This document shows positions 28,962 to 36,260 of a DNA stretch of 51,300 nucleotides, piece by piece (position 1 is the first letter of the stretch; each line of letters begins with the position of its first letter). Made by a program: the position numbers and the translations under genes. The stretch is taken from contig CAJWHS010000009.1 in assembly GCA_913041415.1 (NCBI GenBank), forward strand, positions 1 to 51,300, written 5' to 3'. This DNA comes from an uncultured Acidimicrobiaceae bacterium (GTDB lineage: Bacteria; Actinomycetota; Acidimicrobiia; Acidimicrobiales; Aldehydirespiratoraceae). A model generated the notes under the pieces. That model did not search any database and was not told where the DNA came from. It saw only the letters and a program-made list of their open reading frames with translations.

Positions 28962-29882
28962 TCAGTCTTCCTGCTGGCGCAGGAAGCGTTCGAACTCGGC
29001 GGCGAGATCGTCGGCATTGGGGATGCTCGACTCGGCTCGGCGGTCGTAGTGCTCCTCGAGCCGTCGGACGTACGCCGTGACATCGTCGTCGTCGACCATG
29101 GCCTCGTCGACGCGGCGCTCCCAGGCTCGAGCTTCATCTTCGAGGTCGGACCACGAGGTCGGCAGACTGGTGATGCGTTCGAAGCGTTCGAGGAGGGCTC
29201 CGCTGGCCTTCGGATTCGGTGATCCCGAGACATAGTGAGGGACCGACGCGCGGAGCGACACGGCGGGGATACCAGCGCGTTCGAGGCGTTCGTGGAGCAC
29301 CCCGATCACGCCGGTCGGCCCCTGGTAGCTCGGTCGTTCGAGTCGCATGACGGCGGCGAGGTCTGCGTCGGTGGTCGAACCGGTGATGGTCGGCGGGCGG
29401 GTATGGGGCACCTCGGCGATCATGGCGCCGAAGGTGACCACCATCGCTGCGTCGACCGCAGTCGCGACCTCGGTGATGGCGTCGCTGAAGGTTCGCCAGA
29501 GCAGGTGAGGTTCGACCCCGTCGACCAACACGAGATCGCGGGACTGGTCGGGCAGCGCGAGGACGTGGATCCGGTGGTCGGGCCAGTCGATGACACGACG
29601 GCCGTCGTCAGCGATGCGAATCTCGGGCCGACGCTCGCTGAAGTCGAAGAAGGGGTCGGCGTCGATGATCCCGACCTCGATCCCGCCAGTGCCTCGCAGG
29701 GATTCGATCGCTCCGGTGGCGGCGCCGCCGACGTCGAAGAGGCCCTCGAACGCAGTGACAAGGATCGGAGAACGCAGGGATGGCAGATCGGCGGTCCATT
29801 GGAGCACGGTCACGGGACCAGCATGCCCGCGCGCCATGGCTTCGGCACGGTCGGCCGGTGAATCGAGCGTCCGCCTGGTCAT
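28962..29882 (-). CDS. PAC2-family protein (proteasome-assembly-chaperone-like)
   Basis: 306 residues. SPILVTAFEGLFDVGGAATGAIESL (about residues 34-58) and VLVDGVEPHLLWRTFSDAI, then TFGAMIAEVPHTRP, form the PAC2 fold pattern. The last 70 residues are charged and probably helical (FERITSLPTSWSDLEDEARAWERRVDEA). The ATG at 29882 is 23 bases after the upstream gene; the frame runs further upstream but there overlaps the amidohydrolase and is not family-like. A second ATG at 29837 is possible. Actinobacteria carry PAC2 proteins alongside proteasome-like systems, but their role is not established and no proteasome gene is in this window. Confidence 0.85.
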   Translation of the reverse strand: MTRRTLDSPADRAEAMARGHAGPVTVLQWTADLPSLRSPILVTAFEGLFDVGGAATGAIESLRGTGGIEVGIIDADPFFDFSERRPEIRIADDGRRVIDWPDHRIHVLALPDQSRDLVLVDGVEPHLLWRTFSDAITEVATAVDAAMVVTFGAMIAEVPHTRPPTITGSTTDADLAAVMRLERPSYQGPTGVIGVLHERLERAGIPAVSLRASVPHYVSGSPNPKASGALLERFERITSLPTSWSDLEDEARAWERRVDEAMVDDDDVTAYVRRLEEHYDRRAESSIPNADDLAAEFERFLRQQED

Positions 29883-29905
29883 CGTGACGCCGATCAGCGG
29901 CCGAG

Positions 29906-30808
29906 TCAGTCGAGCTTCAGCACTCGACGGGCGTTGTCCCGAAGGAACTTCGGCCAGACCTCGTTCTTGAACGGGACATTGCGAAGCTGTTGGAAGATCT
30001 TGTCGAGCGACAGGCCCATCGGGAAATAGCCGGCGTAGATGATCCTGTCGGCACCGCGAGTGTTGGCGTAGTCGATGATCGCTTTCGGGTAGTGCTTCGG
30101 CGCAAATGCAGACGTGGAGTAGTGGAGCCCGGGCCATTTGAGCATGAGCTTCACTGCGAGGTCTTCCCACGGTTCGCAGCCGTGGCGGGTCACGAAGGTG
30201 AGCTCCGGGAAGTCGTACATCACCTGATCGATGCGCTCGACGTGCTGAGGCGCAGCAGGCACACGCGGCCCTGGGATGCCGGCACAGCAGAAGATTGGGA
30301 TGTCGAGTTCGCAGCACAGGGCGTAGATCGGGTACATAAGCGGCGCGTCGATCGGCACCTGAGGCATGCGGCCCGACGGGAACGCCGTGACCGCCTTGAG
30401 GCCGAACTCGTCGTGGAGCCGCCGGATGGTGCGGATCGCCTCGACGCCGTCGTTGGGGTCAGGCTCATGGCACGGGATGAAGCGCTCGGGGTGCTGGGTG
30501 ACGCACCGAACGCCTTCACCTTCACCGGAGGCCGGGATGCCGACCATCGCGATCTCGACGTTGCAGCGATCCATGAACGGCAGCAGCAGATCGGGGCCCT
30601 GCGGCGGTTCGTCGAGGTTGCCGTCGGTATCTCGGGCCTGATCGGAGAACGGCACGTCCTTGAACATGTACTGCGCAGGGAAGTTCATGTTCGCCGACTC
30701 GGCGTCTTTCAGGGCCCGCTCGAGGAAGGCGTAACGGTTCTTGCCGGTCGTCCCCGCAGTAGTGCCCATCATCGTGTCGATGACGCCGATGTCTTCCGGA
30801 AAGCCCAT
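29906..30808 (-). CDS. Amidohydrolase-2-family protein (metal ligands degenerate)
   Basis: 300-residue TIM-barrel protein of the ACMSD/amidohydrolase-2 type. Typical blocks: HPERFIPCHEPDPNDGVEAIR, ALCCELDIPIFCCAGIPGPR, FPELTFVTRHGCEPWEDLAVKLMLKWPGLHY, and IIYAGYFPMGLSLDKIF at the position of the usual 'GSD.P'. The N-terminal metal motif Asp-x-His-x-His is replaced by VIDTMMGTT, and the final Asp is replaced by the YAGYFP block, so metal hydrolysis is doubtful. This looks like the trait of a known actinobacterial subgroup. A strong ribosome site, AGGGGA (30813-30818), precedes the ATG. First gene of the six-gene run. Confidence 0.85.
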   Translation of the reverse strand: MGFPEDIGVIDTMMGTTAGTTGKNRYAFLERALKDAESANMNFPAQYMFKDVPFSDQARDTDGNLDEPPQGPDLLLPFMDRCNVEIAMVGIPASGEGEGVRCVTQHPERFIPCHEPDPNDGVEAIRTIRRLHDEFGLKAVTAFPSGRMPQVPIDAPLMYPIYALCCELDIPIFCCAGIPGPRVPAAPQHVERIDQVMYDFPELTFVTRHGCEPWEDLAVKLMLKWPGLHYSTSAFAPKHYPKAIIDYANTRGADRIIYAGYFPMGLSLDKIFQQLRNVPFKNEVWPKFLRDNARRVLKLD

Positions 30809-30863
30809 GAATTCCCCTGTCGATTCCGAGTGACCCTAACGCGAGGGCCGCCGTCCCTTCGAA

Positions 30864-31709
30864 ATGGAACCGACCCCCTTGCGTTTCACCGCATCCGATG
30901 TCGTGATCGCGGCCGATCGCCGCGGCGATCCGCGTGACCCGCCGGTGTTCTTCCCGCACGGTGGCGGTCAGACCCGTCGCTCGTGGGGCAAGGCCGCTGA
31001 GGTGGTGGCCGAACGAGGCTGGTGTACCTACACCCTCGATTCTCGGGGGTACGGCGAGAGCGACCGGTCGGCCGAGGGGAACTACTCGTTGCAGGACTTT
31101 GCGCTGGACCTGATCGCGATCGCCGACGCCGACGGGTCAAACCCGGTGATCGTTGGGGCATCGCTCGGCGGACTCGCCAGTCTGCTTGCGATGGGGCGCA
31201 GACGCCCTGGGCTCGGTCGCGGTCTGGTGTTGGTCGACATCGTCCCCGAGATGGAGCAGGCCGGCACGGACCGCATCGGCGCGTTCATGTTGCGCCATGT
31301 CGAAGCCGGGTTTGCCTCGTTGCAGGAGGCCGCCGTCGCCGAGTTCAGCCCTCGGCCCGGCCGAATGATCGACCCTGACAGCCTCCGCAAGAACCTCCGG
31401 GAGCGCGACGGCCGCTGGTACTAGCACTGGGACCCGGTCTTCATGTCGTCGATCAAGCGGAGTAGCGGCGGCTTGGAGGTCTTCGCTCAAGATGTTCTGA
31501 CTGAGTGCGCCCGCGCGATCGATGTCCCCAAGTTGCTCGTGCGTGGCGGGATGAGCGACGTCGTCACCGACGAGGCCGCCCGACGCTTCGTCGCCGCCGT
31601 GCCCGGCACCGGCTACGTCGACATCGCCGGTGCCGCCCACATGGTTGCCGGTGACAAGAACGACGTGTTTCGGTCGGCGGTGCTCGGCTTCCTCGCCGAG
31701 CTCGACTAA
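30864..31709 (+). pseudogene. Alpha/beta hydrolase interrupted by one in-frame TAG
   Basis: One continuous reading frame of about 281 codons apart from a TAG at 31422-31424. Before the stop (186 residues): PVFFPHGGGQTRRSW, LDSRGYGESDRS and the nucleophile elbow GASLGG. After it, in the same frame: HWDPVF, RGGMSDVVTDE with the acid residue and IAGAAHMVAG with the catalytic His. The junction reads RWY-stop-HWDP; family members commonly have 'RW.WHWDP' here, so TAG most simply replaces TGG (Trp) by a single base change. The truncated product would lack Asp and His. Starts 55 bases from the divergent amidohydrolase gene. Confidence 0.85.
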
Positions 31710-33188
31710 TCAGCGCAGATAGATGTACTGGTCGTCGTTCAAGATGGCGTCGATCCCGGCGTCTCGTAGGGCGCCCGCCAGGTCGAACGGCTCGGAGATT
31801 TCAAAGCGCTGCATGCCGTGGTCGGCGAGCACGATGACCGCCGTGCGGTCGAGCTTTCCGGCGGACTCGATCTCGGCGAGCACATCGCGCATGCGCGCAT
31901 CGGTGTCGCGGATGGCGGCGCGAAGGATCTCCGAGTGCGGCCCGCCGGCGTGCCCGCAGGCGTCAGTGAGGTTGAATGTGAACCAGCTATAGCGGGGGAG
32001 CGCCCCGAACTCGCCCCGCCAGATGTGTAGGGCCTCGTTGCGGGAGTGGGCGTCGTAGATCGATGCGTTGCGGAACTCCTTCACCGCCATGAAGTCCTCG
32101 GTTCGGTGCAGACGTCGGTCGGCGTCGGAGAGGGTGGGGATCGGTCCGTTCGTCGTCATCTGGGCATAGGTGGAGTAGTCGGCGCCGCGATCGCCGTATT
32201 CGTAGGTCGTGGCGGTGAACGCCTCGGGCTCGTGACGCTTCAGCGCCTCGTGGATCGTCTCCACGCCGGGGGCCAGGTGATCGCGGGCTCGGATCATCTG
32301 GTGATAGTCGAGCAGGTCGACATGGACGCCTCGGTTCCGGTCGTACCAAGTGTTGTGGAGTACTCCCGACCGTCCGGGGAACACACCGGTGCACTGTGTC
32401 GTGTGGTTGGCCAACGTGGCGGTCGGCAGCGCCGAGATGCAGCCGTTTCGGTAGGAGGTGCCGCGTTCGATCAGTGAGGCGATGCCAGGAGCCTCCCCTT
32501 TGTCGACGGCGTCGTGCAGCGCGTTGGGGTTCACTCCATCCCACAGAAACACGACCACATGGTCGGGACGCTCGTCGGGGTCGAGGAGTTCGGTGATCTC
32601 GTCACCGTCCTGCATCGCGAGCCGGGCTCCGTTGCGGGCGCGACTGCGGCCATCGACCCCATCGCCGGACGGAATGCCGAGCAGGGCGGCAATCGTCGGC
32701 GCGACATCGACAGTGCGTAGATGCTTGGGCACGATGCCGCAGGGCCGGATCCCAGGCCCGGCCGCAATGAACGGCGCCCGGGCTTGGATACCGCCGAGCG
32801 AGCCGTGGTTCCCAACGCAGTCGTGAAACATCTGCTGGGGCGACCACATGACGGCGGCGTCGGGTGCGTGTTCCGCGTCGAAGTACTGCACGATCGATTC
32901 GTACGCAAGGGGCGTGGCGAGTTCGCCAAGCGGCACCCCCTCGACCGTGACCTCGGCCTCGGTCCCGATGCCCTGATCGAGCGCCTGGTTCCGCAGCGGG
33001 TGGTTGCCGGAATCAGCGAGGATCTCGATCGACCCTTCGGGAGCTTCGCAGAAATCGACGGCGCCGTTGGCTGACGCGGCCCGGAATCCGTCATCGGTTC
33101 GCATTACCACGGTGTCGACGTAGCGGGTCATGGACGAATCGGTGAGGAACGATTCGAGCCGGGAGATGGGGGTATCGGCGAGGGGCAC
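31710..33188 (-). CDS. Alkaline-phosphatase-superfamily hydrolase with circularly permuted motif order
   Basis: 492 residues, probably a phosphodiesterase/phosphatase with two metals. In NPP-, iPGM- and sulfatase-like enzymes the order is Asp, nucleophile Ser/Thr, Asp-His, Asp-His, His. Here what is normally the C-terminal His block comes first: NHGSLGGIQARAPFIAAGPGIR (His128), then TVDVAPTIAALLGIP. Next come VVFLWDGVN (Asp217), PTATLANHT (Thr258, the nucleophile site), TDACGHAGG (Asp409, His413) and LADHGMQR (Asp456, His457). It ends shortly after at DDQYIYLR. All metal ligands are therefore present but rotated. No signal peptide. It ends directly against the broken hydrolase gene. Confidence 0.85.
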   Translation of the reverse strand: MPLADTPISRLESFLTDSSMTRYVDTVVMRTDDGFRAASANGAVDFCEAPEGSIEILADSGNHPLRNQALDQGIGTEAEVTVEGVPLGELATPLAYESIVQYFDAEHAPDAAVMWSPQQMFHDCVGNHGSLGGIQARAPFIAAGPGIRPCGIVPKHLRTVDVAPTIAALLGIPSGDGVDGRSRARNGARLAMQDGDEITELLDPDERPDHVVVFLWDGVNPNALHDAVDKGEAPGIASLIERGTSYRNGCISALPTATLANHTTQCTGVFPGRSGVLHNTWYDRNRGVHVDLLDYHQMIRARDHLAPGVETIHEALKRHEPEAFTATTYEYGDRGADYSTYAQMTTNGPIPTLSDADRRLHRTEDFMAVKEFRNASIYDAHSRNEALHIWRGEFGALPRYSWFTFNLTDACGHAGGPHSEILRAAIRDTDARMRDVLAEIESAGKLDRTAVIVLADHGMQRFEISEPFDLAGALRDAGIDAILNDDQYIYLR

Positions 33189-33225
33189 GGACGCGACCGT
33201 AACCCGTGTCGCTCACCACCGCCGG

Positions 33226-33253
33226 TTGACATTGCCGCCGAACGGGTTAGCGT
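33226..33253 (+). promoter_or_regulatory. Predicted promoter of the leuA leader
   Basis: TTGACA (33226-33231), 16-base spacer, TAGCGT (33248-33253), fitting the actinobacterial housekeeping consensus. The leader peptide GTG is at 33261, 7 bases after the -10 box, so transcription should start at or next to that codon. The spacing is almost identical to the guaB promoter in this window. Confidence 0.65.
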
Positions 33254-33260
33254 GCGAGCC

Positions 33261-33299
33261 GTGAAGTGCTGCAGCAACATCCTGCTTCTTCTCGTGTAG
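33261..33299 (+). CDS. Leucine leader peptide for leuA attenuation (12 residues)
   Basis: GTG-initiated peptide MKCCSNILLLLV with four consecutive leucine codons (CTG CTT CTT CTC, 33282-33293), preceded by Ile and followed by Val, so all three branched-chain amino acids are sampled. It has no Shine-Dalgarno and begins where the upstream promoter should start transcription, which implies leaderless translation. The stop codon abuts a perfect hairpin, and an intrinsic terminator lies before leuA. Attenuation of leuA by such leaders is established in other actinobacteria. Slow translation of the Leu run at low Leu-tRNA is the presumed signal. Confidence 0.8.
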   Translation: MKCCSNILLLLV

Positions 33300-33324
33300 G
33301 CGAGCGCCGCATACCGGCGCTCGC
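33300..33324 (+). promoter_or_regulatory. Leader hairpin directly after the leader peptide stop
   Basis: GCGAGCGCCG (33300-33309) and CGGCGCTCGC (33315-33324) form a perfect 10-base-pair stem with a 5-base loop. The left arm begins at the base after the leader stop codon, so a ribosome at the stop would block it. Probable pause or switching hairpin of the attenuator. A short alternative pairing, CGCTCG (33318-33323) with CGAGTG (33340-33345, one G-U pair), would open the terminator loop and is a weak antiterminator candidate. Confidence 0.7.
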
Positions 33325-33326
33325 TG

Positions 33327-33366
33327 AACCCTCCGTGCCCGAGTGGCCCGGAGGGTTTCTTGTTTT
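33327..33366 (+). terminator. Intrinsic terminator of the leuA attenuator
   Basis: AACCCTCCG (33327-33335) pairs perfectly with CGGAGGGTT (33349-33357) over a 13-base loop and is followed by TCTTGTTTTT. It sits between the leader peptide and leuA, about 42 bases before the leuA ATG, so it would stop transcription of leuA unless antitermination occurs. Confidence 0.85.
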
Positions 33367-33407
33367 TCCGTACACTTTCCACCTGACCGACTCCCTGGGA
33401 GCGACCC

Positions 33408-35168
33408 ATGAACCCGGCATCGTCTGACAACCAGACCGCACCTGCTGCGACCGCCTCACCGCCACGTGGGGGCACCATGCCCTTCGAGAAGTATCGGCCC
33501 TACCCGGCCGTGGAGCTTCCCGATCGCACCTGGCCGGACAAGCGACTCGAGTCCGCCCCGATTTGGTGCTCGGTCGACCTACGTGACGGTAACCAGGCGC
33601 TGGTCGACCCGATGGATTCCGTGCGCAAGCGTCGCATGTGGGACCGTCTCGTCGGGATTGGCTTCACGGAGATCGAGGTCGGCTTCCCCGCTGCGTCGCA
33701 GACCGACTTCGACTTTGTGCGTGAGCTGATCGAAGAAGACCTCATTCCCGACGGTGTCACCATCCAGGTCCTTACCCAGTGCCGCGAGGATCTCATCCGC
33801 CGCACCTTCGAGTCGATCGAAGGCGCCAAGAGCGCCATCGTGCACTTCTACAATTCGACCTCGACCACCCAGCGTCGCGTCGTGTTCCGCACCGACCGGG
33901 CCGGCATCATCGACATCGCCGTCCAAGGGGCCAAGCTCTGCAGGGAACTCCGCGACGCCGACGCGAGCCCCGAGCGCATCCGCTTCGAGTACTCGCCGGA
34001 GTCCTACACCGGCACCGAGCCCGAATTCGCCGTCGAGGTCTGCGAGGCGGTCATGGACGTCATCGAGCCGACCCCGAACAACCCGCTGATCTTCAACCTG
34101 CCGGCGACGGTCGAGATGTCGACCCCCAACCTCTACGCCGACATGATTGAACGCTTTCTGCGCGACGTGAAGAACCGCGACTCGATCATCCTCTCGCTGC
34201 ACCCGCACAACGACCGCGGCACTGGTGTCGCTGCCGCCGAGCTCGGCCTGATGGCTGGCGCCGACCGGGTCGAGGGCACGCTCTTTGGCAATGGCGAGCG
34301 CACCGGCAACGTCGACGTGGTGACGATCGCGCTCAACATGTTCACCCAAGGCGTCGACCCCGAACTCGATTTCTCCGACATCGAGGAAGCCCGGCGCGTG
34401 TATGAGTTCTCCAACCGCATGACGCTGCCGGACCGGCAGCCGTACGTCGGCGATCTCGTCTTTACCGCCTTCTCCGGTTCGCATCAAGACGCCATCAAGA
34501 AGGGCATGGCCGACATCTACGACGTGCAGCCCGGCGAGCCGCTGGAGGGCGAGTACGACACGTGGGATGTGCCGTATCTGCCGATCGATCCCCGTCACCT
34601 CGGCCGCAGCTACGAGGCCGTGATCCGGGTCAACAGCCAGTCCGGCAAGGGCGGTGTGGCGTATGTGCTGTTGCACGAGTACGGCCTCGACCTCCCTCGT
34701 CAGCTTCAGGTCGACTTCGCCAAGAAGATTCAGGCCGTCACCGAGGACACAGGCACTGAGATCACCTCCTACGAGATCCACCGGCGGTTCATGAGTGCCT
34801 ATGTCGAGTCGTCGAGCCCGAAGGTCGAGATCATCGGTCACCGGTCGTCGAGCGACACGCTCGAGTCCGGCACGACGACGATGGAAGCGAAGCTGATCGT
34901 CGACGGCAAGGAACAGATGGTGACGGGTGAGGGCAACGGCCCGATCGATGCCTTCGTCGCAGCGCTCACCGGTGCCGGGCTCTTCGAGGGCAAGGTCGCC
35001 GACTACAGCGAACACACGATGGGCGCCGGCTCTGACGCCACCGCCGTCGCCTATGTCGAGATCGACACGGGCAGCCGAGACACTACCTGGGGAGTCGGCA
35101 TGCACGAATCGATCGTGTCGGCCTCGCTCCGGGCGATCGTTTTGGCGGTCAACACCCTCCGGAGCTGA
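33408..35168 (+). CDS. leuA: 2-isopropylmalate synthase (LeuA, actinobacterial type)
   Basis: Condenses acetyl-CoA with 2-ketoisovalerate, first step of leucine synthesis. 586 residues. The family N-terminus is MPFEKYRPYPAVELPDRTWP, then WCSVDLRDGNQAL (catalytic Arg-Asp and metal-binding residues), EVGFPAASQTDFDFVR, SLHPHNDRGTG with the metal-binding His-x-Asn and GNGERTGN. The C-terminal regulatory (Leu-binding) domain covers about residues 445-580. I chose ATG 33408 because GGGAG lies 6 bases before it; ATG 33477, at the conserved MPFEKY, is an alternative. Controlled by the upstream leader/terminator. Confidence 0.96.
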   Translation: MNPASSDNQTAPAATASPPRGGTMPFEKYRPYPAVELPDRTWPDKRLESAPIWCSVDLRDGNQALVDPMDSVRKRRMWDRLVGIGFTEIEVGFPAASQTDFDFVRELIEEDLIPDGVTIQVLTQCREDLIRRTFESIEGAKSAIVHFYNSTSTTQRRVVFRTDRAGIIDIAVQGAKLCRELRDADASPERIRFEYSPESYTGTEPEFAVEVCEAVMDVIEPTPNNPLIFNLPATVEMSTPNLYADMIERFLRDVKNRDSIILSLHPHNDRGTGVAAAELGLMAGADRVEGTLFGNGERTGNVDVVTIALNMFTQGVDPELDFSDIEEARRVYEFSNRMTLPDRQPYVGDLVFTAFSGSHQDAIKKGMADIYDVQPGEPLEGEYDTWDVPYLPIDPRHLGRSYEAVIRVNSQSGKGGVAYVLLHEYGLDLPRQLQVDFAKKIQAVTEDTGTEITSYEIHRRFMSAYVESSSPKVEIIGHRSSSDTLESGTTTMEAKLIVDGKEQMVTGEGNGPIDAFVAALTGAGLFEGKVADYSEHTMGAGSDATAVAYVEIDTGSRDTTWGVGMHESIVSASLRAIVLAVNTLRS

Positions 35169-35285
35169 GCCCAACCGGTCGCCGTGCGCGACCACGGTGC
35201 GCTGCGGAACTTGCTCGGCGTCGCGGAAACGTGTGGGATTCCTTTCGAAGAACCGTCCGATGCCCGCTGCTGGGCGAGGAGTCCC

Positions 35286-36260
35286 ATGGCCTACACCGTC
35301 TTTCGACTGAATCATGTCCATCCGGACCCGAGTGACGGATCCGAGATGAGCGATCGTTACCGGGCAGCGCTCGACATGGTCGAGTTCCTCGATCAACGCG
35401 GCCTGAACGCCGTGCAATTCGATGAGCACCACGTCAGCAGCACGGGCTGGTCACCGACGCCGATGATGAGTGCCGGTATGGTCCTGGCGCGCACCGAGAA
35501 CGTGCTGTGCATGATCGGGGCGCTCCTGCTCCCGCTCCACGATCCGATCCGGGTCGCCGAAGATCTCGCCGTGCTTGATCTCGTCGGGAAGGGACGCGTC
35601 GTCGTCACGATGGGCCTCGGCTATCGGCCGCTCGAGTACACGGCGATGGACAAGGAATGGGGTCGCCGCGGCAAGATCATGGACGAGTCGCTCGACGTGC
35701 TGATGAAGGCATGGACGGGCGAGCCGTTCGGACACAATGGCGAGACGGTGCAGGTGCTGCCGAAGCCGTTCACCTCGCCGCATCCCCAGATCATGATCGG
35801 AGGATCGGCGAAGGCGTCGGCCCGCCGAGCTGCCCGCCTCGGTCTGCCCCTCTACATGAACGGCAACCCGCCTGGAATCAAGGAACTCTACGAAGAGTTG
35901 TGCGCCGAGAACGGCAGCGTGCCGTTCTGCATCGCCCCCGAGGAGGCGCCGCAGTTGTTCATCACCGAAGACCCCGACCGCGCCTGGGCCGAATTGGGCG
36001 AACACTTTATGCTCGAGGCCCGCGTGTACGCCGACTGGCAGCCCGAGGGACAGAACTCGCCGGTGCACTCGCATGCGATGACGGTCGACGATCTGCGCGA
36101 CGAGGGCATCTACCGCTTCCTGACCCCCGACGAGGCCCGTGAGTTCGTGGCCGGCGCCCGGTCGTGCACGCTTCATCCGCTCGTCGGCGGGATGCCGATC
36201 GACGAGGCGTGGCGTTCGGTCGAACTGTTCGCCGAAGCGGTGCTCAGCGGCGACTCGTGA
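35286..36260 (+). CDS. LLM-class flavin/F420-dependent oxidoreductase (luciferase-like)
   Basis: 324-residue TIM-barrel oxidoreductase. ALDMVEFLDQRGLNAVQFDEHH near the N-terminus, LLPLHDPIRVAEDLAVLDLVGKGRVVVTMGLGY (the strand carrying the coenzyme-binding loop) and PHPQIMIGGSAKASARRAARLG are standard LLM blocks. The ATG at 35286 has GAGGAG ending 5 bases before it; upstream in-frame sequence from 35184 is not family-like. Whether it uses F420 or FMN is not decidable by eye; Acidimicrobiia usually use F420. Its stop overlaps the next start (GTGA). Confidence 0.9.
   Translation: MAYTVFRLNHVHPDPSDGSEMSDRYRAALDMVEFLDQRGLNAVQFDEHHVSSTGWSPTPMMSAGMVLARTENVLCMIGALLLPLHDPIRVAEDLAVLDLVGKGRVVVTMGLGYRPLEYTAMDKEWGRRGKIMDESLDVLMKAWTGEPFGHNGETVQVLPKPFTSPHPQIMIGGSAKASARRAARLGLPLYMNGNPPGIKELYEELCAENGSVPFCIAPEEAPQLFITEDPDRAWAELGEHFMLEARVYADWQPEGQNSPVHSHAMTVDDLRDEGIYRFLTPDEAREFVAGARSCTLHPLVGGMPIDEAWRSVELFAEAVLSGDS

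Noticed and set aside
28962-30317. A 451-codon frame for the PAC2 protein starting inside the amidohydrolase gene
   Set aside because: The first 145 residues are an Arg/His/Cys-rich shadow frame; the PAC2-like sequence starts after the ATG at 29882.
33579-35432. 617-codon minus-strand frame opposite leuA
   Set aside because: Shadow frame; leuA carries all catalytic motifs on the plus strand.
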